Positions 12,718-22,643 of a DNA stretch of 64,000 bases are shown here, piece by piece. Position 1 is the first letter of the stretch, and each line of letters opens with the position of its first letter. The DNA is from Diaporthe sp. PMI_573 (lineage: Eukaryota; Ascomycota; Sordariomycetes; Diaporthales; Diaporthaceae): the NCBI GenBank assembly GCA_021399435.1, contig JAJTUP010000004.1, positions 682,001 through 746,000 on the forward strand, read 5' to 3'. The translations under genes and the position numbers were made by a program. A model generated the notes under the pieces. The model did not search any database. It was not told the DNA's origin and worked only from the letters and a program-made list of their open reading frames with translations.

Positions 12718-12880
12718 ACTACTTTAATATTATTAATATAAAAGAACTATTATATAAATCACTATTTTAAATTTATTCCTATTAATATATACTCTTTTAG
12801 CTTCTTATATCAGTTTTAATCTTTATTTAAGATAATATTAAAGGGATATTATTGAGAATATAAATTTTTATACTAAACCT
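12718..12880. repeat. AT-rich block, probable decayed element
   Basis: Composition shifts abruptly to A/T with many TATTA and TTAAT runs, unlike the GC-balanced flanks. Such blocks in Pezizomycotina usually mark RIP-mutated repeats. No element family can be named from the remains. Confidence 0.5.
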
Positions 12881-12914
12881 ATGTTGTTAAACGGAAACGC
12901 TTGTGTGGGCGCTG

Positions 12915-12962
12915 CACGTAAGGGGTTACCCTAGACTTCACGTAGGGAGTTACCCTAGACTT
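12915..12962. repeat. Two tandem 24-bp units
   Basis: The units 12915-12938 and 12939-12962 differ at two positions; both begin CACGTA and end GTTACCCTAGACTT. They lie directly before the hairpin at 12963. Confidence 0.8.
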
Positions 12963-12984
12963 GGCACTTTTTCGGCTAAGTGCC
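12963..12984. repeat. Hairpin next to the 24-bp repeat pair
   Basis: GGCACTT and AAGTGCC form a perfect 7-bp stem around 8 bases. The GC-rich palindromic GGCGTGCGCGCC follows shortly after. The structure could be the terminal part of a mobile element; no CTRR end typical of Helitrons follows it directly. Confidence 0.55.
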
Positions 12985-13834
12985 TATGTGGCGTGCGCGC
13001 CGGCAGATGAGTTTGGTGGCCGTGAGTCGATTTTTTGGGCTATTGTAAGACCCTAACTTCGAACCTCTGCATTCCCCTTATTTCTTACCCAAAAAGCATG
13101 TAACCTAGTTTATTAGATAGCCTGATTTCTGAAGTTTATCTGTATTTAGTTTGGTTACTGTCAGGGTTAGGGTTGGCTGGTTATTTAAAGCCAAAGATAG
13201 TGGGTCCGAGGGCCGAATTTTCCGGCCTCCCTATCTGCGCACCAGAGCCAACCACAGCGTGCCCAGGGTTGAGACGATGTCGGAGGGACTGTGAGGAGGG
13301 CTGACAGAAGCCCACTCAAATTCAATGCAAAGTTGTCCAAACCATTCTCAAGATTCCACCAAGACCTCCAGTGCACCCTACTGCTACCTGACCCATTCGA
13401 TCACCAACCTTCAGATATGTACTAATTTAATATATTGCTCAGTGAATACCCGATGATTTATCGATAGTATTACCGCCATACAGACCAACGGGAGATCCGT
13501 GTCGCTTGGAAATGGAGAGGTAGCCCGGAGCGGGGTGAGGTAAGGTGGCACAGGGAGGTGGCAGGGGGCAGAAGGACGGGCGTTGTTGGTTCAAGAAACC
13601 TGAGGTACTGCAGTGTAGCAATCTGGACGCGTCCTTTTGCACGCTGTGCCGCTCTGGAATCTGCCGCTGTTGGAAGAAAGGCTGTTCCGGGCTCTTCTCT
13701 TCTAGAGGCGGAATCCAGATAGCCAGCAGGCCCCAGATCCAACTTTCCCCTTTTCCCAGATTGAATTTTCGCGAACAACACAGCAAGCAAAGCCTCAAGA
13801 TTCATTCCTTTCACCTGCCAATACTCACGGCACC

Positions 13835-14731
13835 ATGTCGTCCGCTGCGGCGGCACCAGCAAGGCCACTCTCCTTCATGGAGAAGCTCGACCCACTCGTC
13901 TCAATCTACCGTCCTCCAGAAGCTTCAAACACAAGCACCACAACTCATCAGCCGCGACTCATCATCGTCGCCAGTTGGACTGATGCCAGAGACGCCCACA
14001 TCGCGAAGTACCTGGAAAAATACCAGGCTCTCTACCCTACTGCTCAGATTCTCCTTCTAAAGAGCACGATGGGTTGTATGCTCCGCCCATCACAGATCGG
14101 ACCCGCTATGAAACGCGCTGCTTCTATCGTTCGAAACGCCATTCAACCAGTGGCATCGTCTTCTACCGTTCTCGCCGCTCTTCAACCAGCAGCATCGTCA
14201 GCTTCGCCACCTCTCCTCATTCACATGTTCTCTAATGGTGGCTCTTCAAGTCTTGCGAACCTCTATGAGCAATATGCCACTACGGCAGGCCCTAAAGATG
14301 ACAAGCGCCTTCCCCCACATATCACTATTTATGATTCATGCCCAGGCCTCTTCCGTATCCCACGTGCTGTTGCGTTTACTAATGCTGGCCTCTCATCCTT
14401 TCAACAGCTCATTGCTATGCCTTTCATGTATGGTATAGCTACTTTATGGTCTGTCTTGATGGCTCTATCTCTTTTACCTGATTCATTAGGCAACTGGTAT
14501 AAGTCACATAATCATAATGTGGCAAATGCAGCTGAGATACGGCGGGTATATATCTATAGTTGCACTGATGCGTTGATTGATGACAAAGACGTCGAGGCAC
14601 ATGCGGCTGAGGCTGAGGCTAAAGGCTATTTTATTACATTGGAGAAGTTCGAAGGTTCTTCGCACGTCGCACATCTACGGAAGGATGAAAATCGATATTG
14701 GGAGATTGTCAGGAGGACCATGGAAGGATGA
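13835..14731 (+). CDS. PaxU-like / TMEM53 (DUF829) family protein
   Basis: A single-exon gene of 298 residues. The family has an alpha/beta-hydrolase-like fold and includes fungal PaxU-type proteins first met in indole-diterpene clusters and animal TMEM53; the reaction is not established. Visible features: beta strand RLIIVASWTDA at 41-51, then AQILLLKST, and HMFSNGGSSSL at 130-140, where Ser133 sits at the nucleophile elbow. A hydrophobic stretch around 193-217 could be membrane-associated. A C-terminal SHVAHLRKDE supplies a possible catalytic His. The ATG at 13835 has a good context after a CT-rich leader. The stop codon falls inside the second unit of a short tandem repeat, so the C-terminus may have been set by that duplication. 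Confidence 0.85.
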   Translation: MSSAAAAPARPLSFMEKLDPLVSIYRPPEASNTSTTTHQPRLIIVASWTDARDAHIAKYLEKYQALYPTAQILLLKSTMGCMLRPSQIGPAMKRAASIVRNAIQPVASSSTVLAALQPAASSASPPLLIHMFSNGGSSSLANLYEQYATTAGPKDDKRLPPHITIYDSCPGLFRIPRAVAFTNAGLSSFQQLIAMPFMYGIATLWSVLMALSLLPDSLGNWYKSHNHNVANAAEIRRVYIYSCTDALIDDKDVEAHAAEAEAKGYFITLEKFEGSSHVAHLRKDENRYWEIVRRTMEG

Positions 14732-14812
14732 GAGCCGGTACTGGTTTGGAGGATTGTGGGAGCACCTCGGGATGAGTTGGTATTGGGAGATTGTCATGAC
14801 ATCGAGGATTGG
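14683..14812 (+). repeat. Three imperfect tandem units of about 43 bp at the 3' end of the PaxU-like gene
   Basis: Units begin with GGATGA at 14683, 14726 and 14770 (lengths 43 and 44, the third incomplete) and share the TATTGGGAGATTGTC-type core. Unit 1 codes KDENRYWEIVRR; unit 2 is read in another frame, so its GGATGA gives the stop codon. Units 2 and 3 are therefore largely 3' UTR. Confidence 0.75.
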
Positions 14813-15205
14813 TTCTGAGGTGCTGTCCACGTGATCGATAGGCTGCGGTTTCACAAGGTCTCAATGTACGGAAGTGGCGGACAAAGAAGAAAGGTCTCCT
14901 TGTTTTTTTTTGTTGTTGTTTTTTTGGTACTTTTTTTTTTGGGGGGGGGAGGGATGAACGGGATGTGGCACAATATTCCAAGGTTGCTAGGAAGTCTAAG
15001 ATTTTGCGCAGTTTTGACACACGGCGACAGGGTTGAGAAGCGACTTCACACACTGGACATCATGGTCGGAATGGGAGTTTGAGGAATTGTTTTCACACAT
15101 TTGTTCAAAATAAGTACTAAGTATTACAAACGCAAATAGTCTACCTCGGTGCGCACAAAGACAAGTATGCCAGTACAGTCAGGTCAAGCAACATCTCAGA
15201 CAAAA
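14732..15205. other. Convergent intergenic gap with homopolymer runs
   Basis: Contains the rest of the 43-bp repeat and a block of T runs followed by a G run near 14901-14950. No gene is seen. Confidence 0.6.
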
Positions 15206-16027
15206 CTACCGCAACCCAGCGGGCGAGCCCTGCTGAGCAGCAACGATAGCCGCGCTCTGAGACGCCTGAGCAGCCACGTTGGCGGCGCTCAGCTTAGCCA
15301 CCGCGTCCGCGTTCTGCTGCGCCTGGTTCTCCGTCGCGGATTTTCCATTACCGTCCCCGTTACCATTTCCATTACCGTTGGCATTGCCGTTGCCATTAGA
15401 TTTACCACTGCCCTTTCCTTTACCATTTTCCCCCGCCGCGCCGGTCGGCTGAGCCCCGGCAGCCCCGGCGGACTGAGAATTTCCGGCGGCGCCTGTTGCC
15501 TTGGCTTCTCCTGACGCGCCCGCCGCACCGGCCTGGGCACCACCGGCCTGGCCAGTTGCCTGTGCTTGTCCTTGTCCTTGGCCTCCAGCACTGGCCGCTG
15601 TGGCCTGGGCACCGGCCGTTGCTGTCGCTGGGTTGAGCGTGATGCCTAGAGATGCCTCGAGCTCGGCCAGGATTGATTGGGCTTTTGCGCCAGTTGTTAT
15701 AGCACCAGCTGTGATTATACTTCGGTCAGGATTGAATCTCGTTTCAAGTTTAATTATGCGATCTTGCGTGATTGAACGTACCTATACCAGCATCCTCAAG
15801 AGCCTTTGCCAACTCAGCCTTCTGGGCGGCTAGAACCCCCTACTCATTGCGTATCAGTACGATTAAAAACAGAAAGGGTAAGTTAGAAGGGAAATTCTTA
15901 CCTTTGCCCCATCATTGGCAGCCGCGTTGGCTTGCCTCTTGACAACGCCAGCTCGGCCAGCCGGTGAAGCTGCCACAAGTGAGCCGGTTGCAGCCAGGAA
16001 GAATAGTGCGGTATTTGTGACCTGCAT
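15206..16027 (-). CDS. Secreted low-complexity Ala/Gly/Gln/Asn-rich protein with Kex2 site, family not recognised
   Basis: I assembled this from three minus-strand exons: 15902-16027, 15782-15839 and 15206-15708 (introns 62 and 73 bp), giving 228 residues. The ATG at 16027 opens a signal peptide of about 20 residues (ALFFLAATGSLVAA) followed by VVKR, a probable Kex2 site, so the mature chain would start near QANAAANDG. A short amphipathic region follows (AAQKAELAKALEDAG). The long exon is low complexity: an Ala/Gly/Gln segment rich in GQGQ and QA steps, then a run of alternating Asn and Gly (NGNGNANGNGNG), then an Ala/Gln-rich end with AKLSAANVAAQASQSAA. There are no cysteines and no enzyme motif. 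It could be a wall, matrix or hyphal-surface protein; that is inference. Both splice joins keep one frame to the TAG, supporting the model. Confidence 0.75.
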
Positions 16028-17725
16028 GGTGGTAGTGGACTGTGAATAGGCCTTCAGTCTTTTCGAATTTAGATAACGATTGGAGAGGAAGAGCGCAGCT
16101 ACGAGAACAGGTCAGTATTACAAAGACCAGGCTGCGTGTGCACTGCGCAGGAGACTCAGGCTGACACTCACCTCGTCCAATTAAAATGATTAAGCGAATG
16201 AAAGAAGATGAGCCAAGATCCACGGTTGTGCTCCCATCCAATAAGTCATGCCAAGACTGGGGAAATGGTGGCTTCATATACCCAGATTCACAGGCTCGCA
16301 GCCTCTGGTTGTCCCTTGGAAGGCTTGCCTTTCGGCTGGAAGCCTGGACTCGTGACAGAAGCCGAGTTTGATCTCCACCCTTGTTTTGAAGTGGTTGCTT
16401 TGGTGCGGCCCAGAAGGCGGCCGTGGGTTTGTGCAACTCAACCGGTCAGCCGTGTGGAGCTGAGTGAACCAACAGTTCTCGGCGTCAACTGATGCGGCCG
16501 CCAACCCGGCCTCCCGACCGGCAACAGGCCCAATCAGCCCCGGGTCCCTCACCAGTGCTCTTACCCGGGCGAAACGCTGCGGAACTCAGCTTTGGTTGAT
16601 CTCCAAATCTTCCGGGACTGGCTGGGACATCTGCAACTCCTGGGCCTGCAAAATGATTCCAGCTGGTGTGACAACGCCTGACTCTGGGGTGCAGTGCAAT
16701 TGAGTATGTGGAAGTAGACTTAAATCCAACAGACTGCACAGCGGCCAGCCCCATATGATCCACGCGTTTAATTTTCTCCACGCAACTACCAAAAATTCAT
16801 CACCGAGAACTATTTTCTAAAAGTCAGCCTTCATCTTTTTCTTATTATTTACTAAGTGACCGAGCAAACACGGCACTGCGCTACGAAATCCACCAATAAT
16901 ATCCTCCACGTTGAAGAGTCGACGCTTCACTCAGAATGAAATTCACTCGCAGATCATTCTCTTTCAAAGGCGGTCTGGACGGTTACGAGCGGGTACAAGG
17001 AAGCTCCGGCTGGTTCCCAGTCCCTTGGAGAGGTCGCAGGCTGTCATCTGAGCCAAAGGCACGGCCGTTCCGCAATCGACGCGCATCAAAGTCAACCGAG
17101 TCTGTTATGAAATTGTTGTGATTTGAGTTGTGTGGCTTTGGAGATTCAACTTGCCCGAAACCGGATATGATGACGACATCGATGGATGTTAGTCTTCCGG
17201 CCTACGGATGTGCCAATCGACCTCTTCGACAGTATCGCCGTTCATTCTTGTCGCGACACAAGCGATATTTTTTCGGGGAGTCCGAAGGGCTTGGTCTTGT
17301 CAGCGTGGCTAATCCACAGCGAGACTACCTTTCGGGTTGCGAGGGGTGGGTAATCTGTTAACGTGGCTTGGGTCCAAGAAAAGTGATTTTGATGATTTTA
17401 GCGTCATCTTTGTTCTGATGCTCGATTATTTGATGGTTGCGTCTTCTTGGATAGAGGCCAATCTGGGTCGTGCCCCGTTCATGGGATCACGATCATGAGA
17501 AACGGACAGACACTGAATTCAACACACTGCTCATGGCGTTGGAGGATGGAAATCAAAACTGCAGCGATTATTATTCCATAACAATTTGCCTAATATTTAT
17601 ATCCCATATTCTGTATTTTCCGCCTGCTACTCCTTATGATCAATTGGTCCTATCGCCATCAACGCCACCAACGCCATGAACGCCATCAACGCCATCGAGT
17701 GCCCTACCAACAGCTTTTGTCCACC
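16028..17725. other. Intergenic region
   Basis: About 1.7 kb. Short frames on both strands overlap each other and carry no recognisable motif. A 61-codon frame at 16936 starts with ATG but has no supporting feature. The right end holds a 9-bp tandem repeat at 17655-17699. Confidence 0.5.
17655..17699. repeat. Five 9-bp tandem units (GCCATCAAC type)
   Basis: Five consecutive 9-base units, each GCCAYSRAS-like, run from 17655 to 17699. They lie just past the stop of the minus-strand gene at 17726, in its 3' flank. Confidence 0.8.
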
Positions 17726-18292
17726 TCAGTCCTCCCCGTTCTCGGTCTCGGCCTCAGACCTAGGCACGACGTGAGGGTTCTCCTCCAGATAATTCAACAC
17801 CTTCTCCCTCTGCTGGAGCACAGACACAAGTGAACCGAGCGTCTTGTGGAGCGACCTTATGGCCGCCCCGTCATCTCTCACGCCACCCTCCTCGCCCTGC
17901 CCCTGACCGTCTTTTCGCAAGTGCAGTGCCACCGTTGCGATAAGCAGTGCCTCTATGTCGTCTCTTCTCATCAGTGGGATGAGACACCGTGATTGCTCGC
18001 CGTTCTTGAGGAGGTGCTGCCGCAGGAAGGACTTGACGAGGTCGGTTGTCGCGTCTGCGTCGCCCCCGTAGGTTGATGAGGCCGTCGTTTCGGCCTCGGG
18101 CTCGCTATCGCTGGTGACGGCCGTGGAGGCTTGTGAGGATTTGGCGGATATTGTCATGTTGTCAGCGGGCGGGCTTGGGGTCGTGGTTCTCAAGGCCTCA
18201 ATGTGAAATACAATATTGTCATCCTTGTCTTCGTGGAATATGCTGCCGGTATCGCGTTGCAATTTCAACTGGATGCGCGTCTGAGTTGTCAT
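17726..18292 (-). CDS. Hypothetical protein, 188 residues
   Basis: A single-exon minus-strand frame starting at ATG 18292. I do not recognise the family. It starts with a beta-rich-looking segment (TRIQLKLQRDTG, then DNIVFHIEALR), followed by a Ser/Thr/Glu/Ala-rich linker (about 40-75). A helical stretch follows with TTDLVKSFLRQHLLKNGEQS and RDDIEALLIATVALHL. The C-terminus has SLHKTLGSLVSVLQQREKVL, which could form a coiled coil. There is no signal peptide or membrane segment, so it is probably intracellular. Codon use is GC-rich at third positions like neighbouring real genes, and no better frame overlaps it. Function is unknown. Confidence 0.6.
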   Translation of the reverse strand: MTTQTRIQLKLQRDTGSIFHEDKDDNIVFHIEALRTTTPSPPADNMTISAKSSQASTAVTSDSEPEAETTASSTYGGDADATTDLVKSFLRQHLLKNGEQSRCLIPLMRRDDIEALLIATVALHLRKDGQGQGEEGGVRDDGAAIRSLHKTLGSLVSVLQQREKVLNYLEENPHVVPRSEAETENGED

Positions 18293-18994
18293 GGTGAGGT
18301 AGGTTTTTGAAATACCAATCGTTCGCTAAATAAGTACGTTGACTGGAATCTCCGAAATTAGATTGGAGACAGGTTGTATCAAAATAAATTGCAACAGGGG
18401 CTGAAAGGGATTACGAGCTGGACACGAATTGATACTTGATCCCGAAAAAGTCGACCGATGCAAATGATTTAAATGTCAGAGTGGTAAACTCGACGATCAT
18501 AAATGATACTCAGAGCCTGTTACATGACAAAGACAATTGACAATGGAGTGAAAGGCTTTGCTTTGCCGTCAGACAGACACCATCAAAGGAAACATGGACA
18601 ACAAACAATGCACCCCGAAAAGGGCTCCAAAGACAGAGCAATGCTCATTAGCTGTCAGAAATGATTGCAAAAGAGATTAACTGCTCTCAATTTGAGGCAA
18701 GGAAATCAAGTTGGCAGCGTAAGCTCAATCTTTCGAGATTCAATAGTATTTACTTTCGATCAATGCTATATCTCTAAGCGAACGCCATATATCCATGCAA
18801 GATCTCGCAAAAGTGGTATCCTAAGTCACCTCCCGCCATTATAATGCATTAACACCCGGTGCAAAATGCGACCAACGTAGAGAAACAGATTGCCCGCTGA
18901 TGCACTCATAAATCAAAGCAGTCCCCTCCTACCCACGCCATACTACCGAGTCGCCCATTAGAGACGCCCGCAACATTGAAAGACGTCCGCAGTA
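18293..18994. other. Intergenic region
   Basis: About 700 bases between two minus-strand genes, holding the upstream region of the 188-residue protein and the 3' flank of the protease. No further feature is seen. Confidence 0.6.
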
Positions 18995-20534
18995 TTACAT
19001 CAAGGCCAAAAGCACCATCATGGCCACGGCCAGGGCCGCCGGCGAGCAGCGCCTCAGGTCCGCCGCCGACGTGGACGAGCCCGAGTCCCCCCCGGAAGCC
19101 GCCGCTGGGTCCGTCGACGCCGGCTGGGAGCCCGATGATGACCCGGAACCGGAACTGGAGCCGGAGCCGGTGGTGGGGCTGGCGGATTCTGTCGAGGAGG
19201 GCTCTGATGCCGAGCCCGTGCCTGGGACCATGGTGCGCGGGGTGGAGCAGTTGCCTTCGAGTGTGGTGAGGTCTGCCGCGCTGGCGATGGCGGCGGGCGT
19301 GGAGCCGCAGTTGGCGTACTGCTGCATATGGATGGCGTTGGTCTCGAGATCGAAGACGACTGGAATGTCGGGGTCAGTATCGGTTCTGTGCAATCAAGGT
19401 GAGTGAGACAGGCAGGCAGGTATACATACCGTAGGCGGACCGCATGAAAGTATCCCCTAGCAAGGTGAAAGATTCACTGGGCGTGATCCCCAGAACACAG
19501 CTCTCCGTCCCGAAGGATCCGGTGGACGTGCGGATGAACTCGTTGTACGGCACCTTGATCTCGACGCCGTTGAAGTCGAAGTCGATCGTCCCGGGCAGGT
19601 CGGCTAGGGAGCAGTCCACGGGGTAGAAACCGCTGTCGTCCAGGCCAGGGGAGCCAAAGTCCGCGCCAAGCTGGTCGCAGATAGCCTGCGGCAGGAGGGT
19701 GAGGGTCGATCCGGTGTCGAGGAACACGTCCATGGAGCTGTTGGCATACATCTTCCTGTTGCCACTCGGCGGAGTGATAGACATGTTATTCATAGAAACC
19801 CAGTAACGCGGGACGCCGTCGGGGCTGTCGGCGGCCGGAACAATGGGCAGGGTGGCCAGACGACCTGCGAATTTCGACGTGTCCACCCCTCCAAACACGA
19901 TGACGCCCTCTCCCTCGTCCTTGCTACCTAGGGCGACGCTGAATGCCTTCACCTTGGTTTGGTTCTGAGTGGCCAGCTCGTCGACGAAGTTGGGGTACCT
20001 GGTGGTGAGGCCGAGTCCATATCCGATGCCCAGGATGCCGGAGAATTGGGACCTGCTCGATGTTGCCACTCCGAACTGCACGCCGGTCATAGCAGATTGG
20101 GCGCCGGGCAGGGCTATGCTGTCCTTGAAATAGGTGATATTGGCGGATCCTATGCCATAGTTCAACGTCTTGGTGGTCTGCATGTTGACGGCGGTGGATG
20201 ACTTTGTTGCGTCGTAAAAGCCCACGGCGTTGCAGAATTCCTGGTCCGACGGGTCCAAGACCGAGCATGTCGGATTCACCCATAATTCAAATGATCCCGT
20301 GTCCAGCTGCACGTAGACCGGCTGTGCGGGCGACCCGATGTTGAGCTGGGCATAATAGGCGACATCAGAACGGTTGGCTAATTGGACCTCGACTGCTCGT
20401 TTTGAGAATATGTTTTTGTTTGTGGAGTGAACGATCGGCATGTGTATACATGTATGCTCCTGTGTATCCTGAGCCCAGGCGCCGTGGAAGAAGCTGCTTG
20501 CCAGGAGCAACAGCTGCAGTGTGAAGGACGCCAT
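18995..20534 (-). CDS. GPI-anchored aspartic protease (yapsin/OpsB-like, family A1)
   Basis: Minus-strand exons 19430-20534 and 18995-19359 (70-bp intron) give 489 residues. The join restores RSAYVVFDLETN, a conserved pepsin-family strand. Residues 1-21 are a signal peptide. KR at 45-46 is a likely propeptide cleavage site. The two catalytic aspartates lie in QLDTGSFELW (Asp78) and FLDTGSTLTL (Asp273). The phrase SFELWVNPTC is typical of yapsin-type fungal enzymes. The C-terminal 90 residues are Ser/Gly/Thr-rich and end in a hydrophobic tail (SPAALAVAMMVLLALM) after a small-residue stretch, as expected for GPI attachment to the membrane or wall. Several NxS/T sites are present. Family and catalytic residues are secure; the anchor is predicted from the tail. 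Confidence 0.93.
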
Positions 20535-22643
20535 TGAAGGCTTGGAAAGTCACAGAGAAGCTACCTCGACAGCGACGGCATGGGTACAATGTAATCTGAG
20601 GCGTTGAGGAATTCCGAGACCTGGGCGAAAGCTATACCAGCGGCTGGCGACGTCAATTGGAATGTAAAGTCAAGTCAATGAATGTCGAGTTCCGGTCGAG
20701 TGAGATCTTCTTCAGAACGGAAAATGGCCTTCGAACTGCCGGCAGACCGGAATGCGACCCCTTTCTGCCTGCGTTCTCTGCTCCTCCAATCCGGTCTCAG
20801 GGCGGGTGGCTGCCTCAACAAGTGCTCATGCGATCGTCAGCAACCCCTGGAAGAACGAATAAAAGGTAAGAAAATAGATGCGGCCTCCAGGGTCGAGAAT
20901 CAAGGCCGTCAATAGGGGCGTGATGAACACGGCCGGAAAGGTAATTGAGGAATCAACCTCGAGAACTCAGAAATGAATAACAAACCAGCTGTTCGGGCGA
21001 AAAGAGCGTTGAGGATGGGAAGCCGGGCAGGGACAGGCCTGCATCCGAGACGAAACAACGAGACGAAAGTCGAGACCTGAGCGGTCGCGGTACAGGACGA
21101 GTGAGGCGGCTCTGCGAAGCTCGACGTTAAGGCTTCACCTGACTGTGGGGTCAGTGAACGGCGCAGATCACCGCCGATCCAGGCATACAGAACCGGGTAC
21201 TTCTATAACAGGGGATGGGCTGGGGCGCGCTAATGCTCCTAACGTCTCACAATTGCGCTCACCCCTAACTGCGCCGAGAGACTGGAAGCACCCGGCACAG
21301 AGAGGAAAGCCGAACACGATCAGCGAGCGAGCGGCTTAACTGGCGACATCGATCGCAGAGACGGCCACTCACATTCCAGCGAGCGGATGAACTCAATTGC
21401 TGGACGTGCGGTCAGGTTGTTAAAATAGTATCATCCAGTGTTCGTCCATTTGCTCGCTGGTTCCGGGTCGATTTCAAGAGTCATCTCAAGGCCCACACAC
21501 ACACACACACACACACGCATCCAACTCCCGACAGCATTACATCCGTACCGTGCCTGCAACTGCAACATGCGACGGTATCTTGGGTTCCGACCTCCCACAC
21601 GGGAAAGTAAGACAGCCTCGGCTGCAGCACGTCCTCGTTTTAGGTGACATTGCATGCAGCCAGCGGTCCATGGAGACCACCATCGCATCTGCTGATCAAT
21701 GGACGAGGCAATTCTGGCCTGCCTGCCTTCCACTGCCCCGAAATCTCTTGTGCCTCAGAAAGACAGCAGCCAAGAAGCCAAGCTGACTAGGGGGCTTACG
21801 CACGTCTCCCCCAGCAGCTACTGCCGACCCCCCAGCCTGTCAGCCTGCCATCGCTGGACTCTTTTCCAGGGCGACAACATGCCCTCGGTCCCTGCCGACT
21901 TTGGGCTGTTTCAGAATCAGCAGGGGTTTTCCAGGGCCGCCTCCCAAGAATCCCCCAAGAAAAGAAGAAGAGCCAGGGATGGCACACCCTTCCACAGCCG
22001 AGCCGCCGTCGGCCAACAGCCGATGAATAGTCCAGACGCCGTGGCAGGATCAAGCCGCCGTCAAATGGGAACCGGACGAGAATGAGCACGGCTTTATTGA
22101 TCATATCAGGCCTAGTCAGGAGTGAGGTGAAAGTGTGACGCCGCCTAAACGTGTACCCCATTGCACAGATCTCACCTCGGGACGCTGCTTTCCGGCCGAG
22201 GGTTCGGGTCACTTGTGCAACCCTCACTGAGTCAGGGGCAGTACGCAGGGGACCGGGCAGTGGAACACGCTCGAGTGACGTGAGCCGCAATCACTATGTA
22301 TAACACACTTCATATATTCCGTCTAAGGCTCTACAAGAGCTTTGTCAAACTTCTTGGACTTCTTGTAGTTTCAGCCATCTACCATTGTATATGCGTTGTC
22401 ACCCAATCTAACTCCCTTCCTTCGTACGACTCTATGCCGTCGGCTATGACATTATGAGTGAGACTCGATATGATCTGTGAGAGACAGAGTGTGCCGACGA
22501 GGCGTAAAGCTGGACTGGGCAAGTTGGCAAGGCTGCCTCCAGGTCTTCCGTGGTCGGTTCAAGTTGCTATCTTCCTGTGATTTGGTTTGACGACCCAGGT
22601 GGTGGCAATACAAAACTTATACCACCAAGAGGTGTTCGCAGCA
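20535..22643. other. Intergenic region with CA microsatellite
   Basis: About 2.1 kb. Contains a (CA)n run at 21493-21516. Long frames on both strands near 21700-22290 overlap and have no domain, so I do not call a gene. Confidence 0.5.
21493..21516. repeat. (CA)n microsatellite
   Basis: An uninterrupted dinucleotide run of about twelve CA/AC units, ending before GCATCC. Confidence 0.9.

Larger units (their letters stand above)
11225..13834. other. Long intergenic region with AT-rich block and repeat cluster
   Basis: About 2.6 kb without a convincing gene. Its right half contains an AT-rich stretch, a 24-bp tandem pair, a 7-bp hairpin and telomere-like CCCTAA/TTAGGG pieces. Together these suggest a decayed mobile element. 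Its last 300 bases are the leader region of the PaxU-like gene. Confidence 0.55.

Noticed and set aside
13545..14060. 171-codon frame overlapping the start of the PaxU-like gene
   Set aside because: It runs in another frame through the leader and N-terminus of a well-supported gene and has no motif.
21699..22290. Overlapping frames on both strands (128 and 164 codons)
   Set aside because: Neither shows a domain or convincing start context, and they exclude each other. The KKRRRAR stretch alone is not enough.
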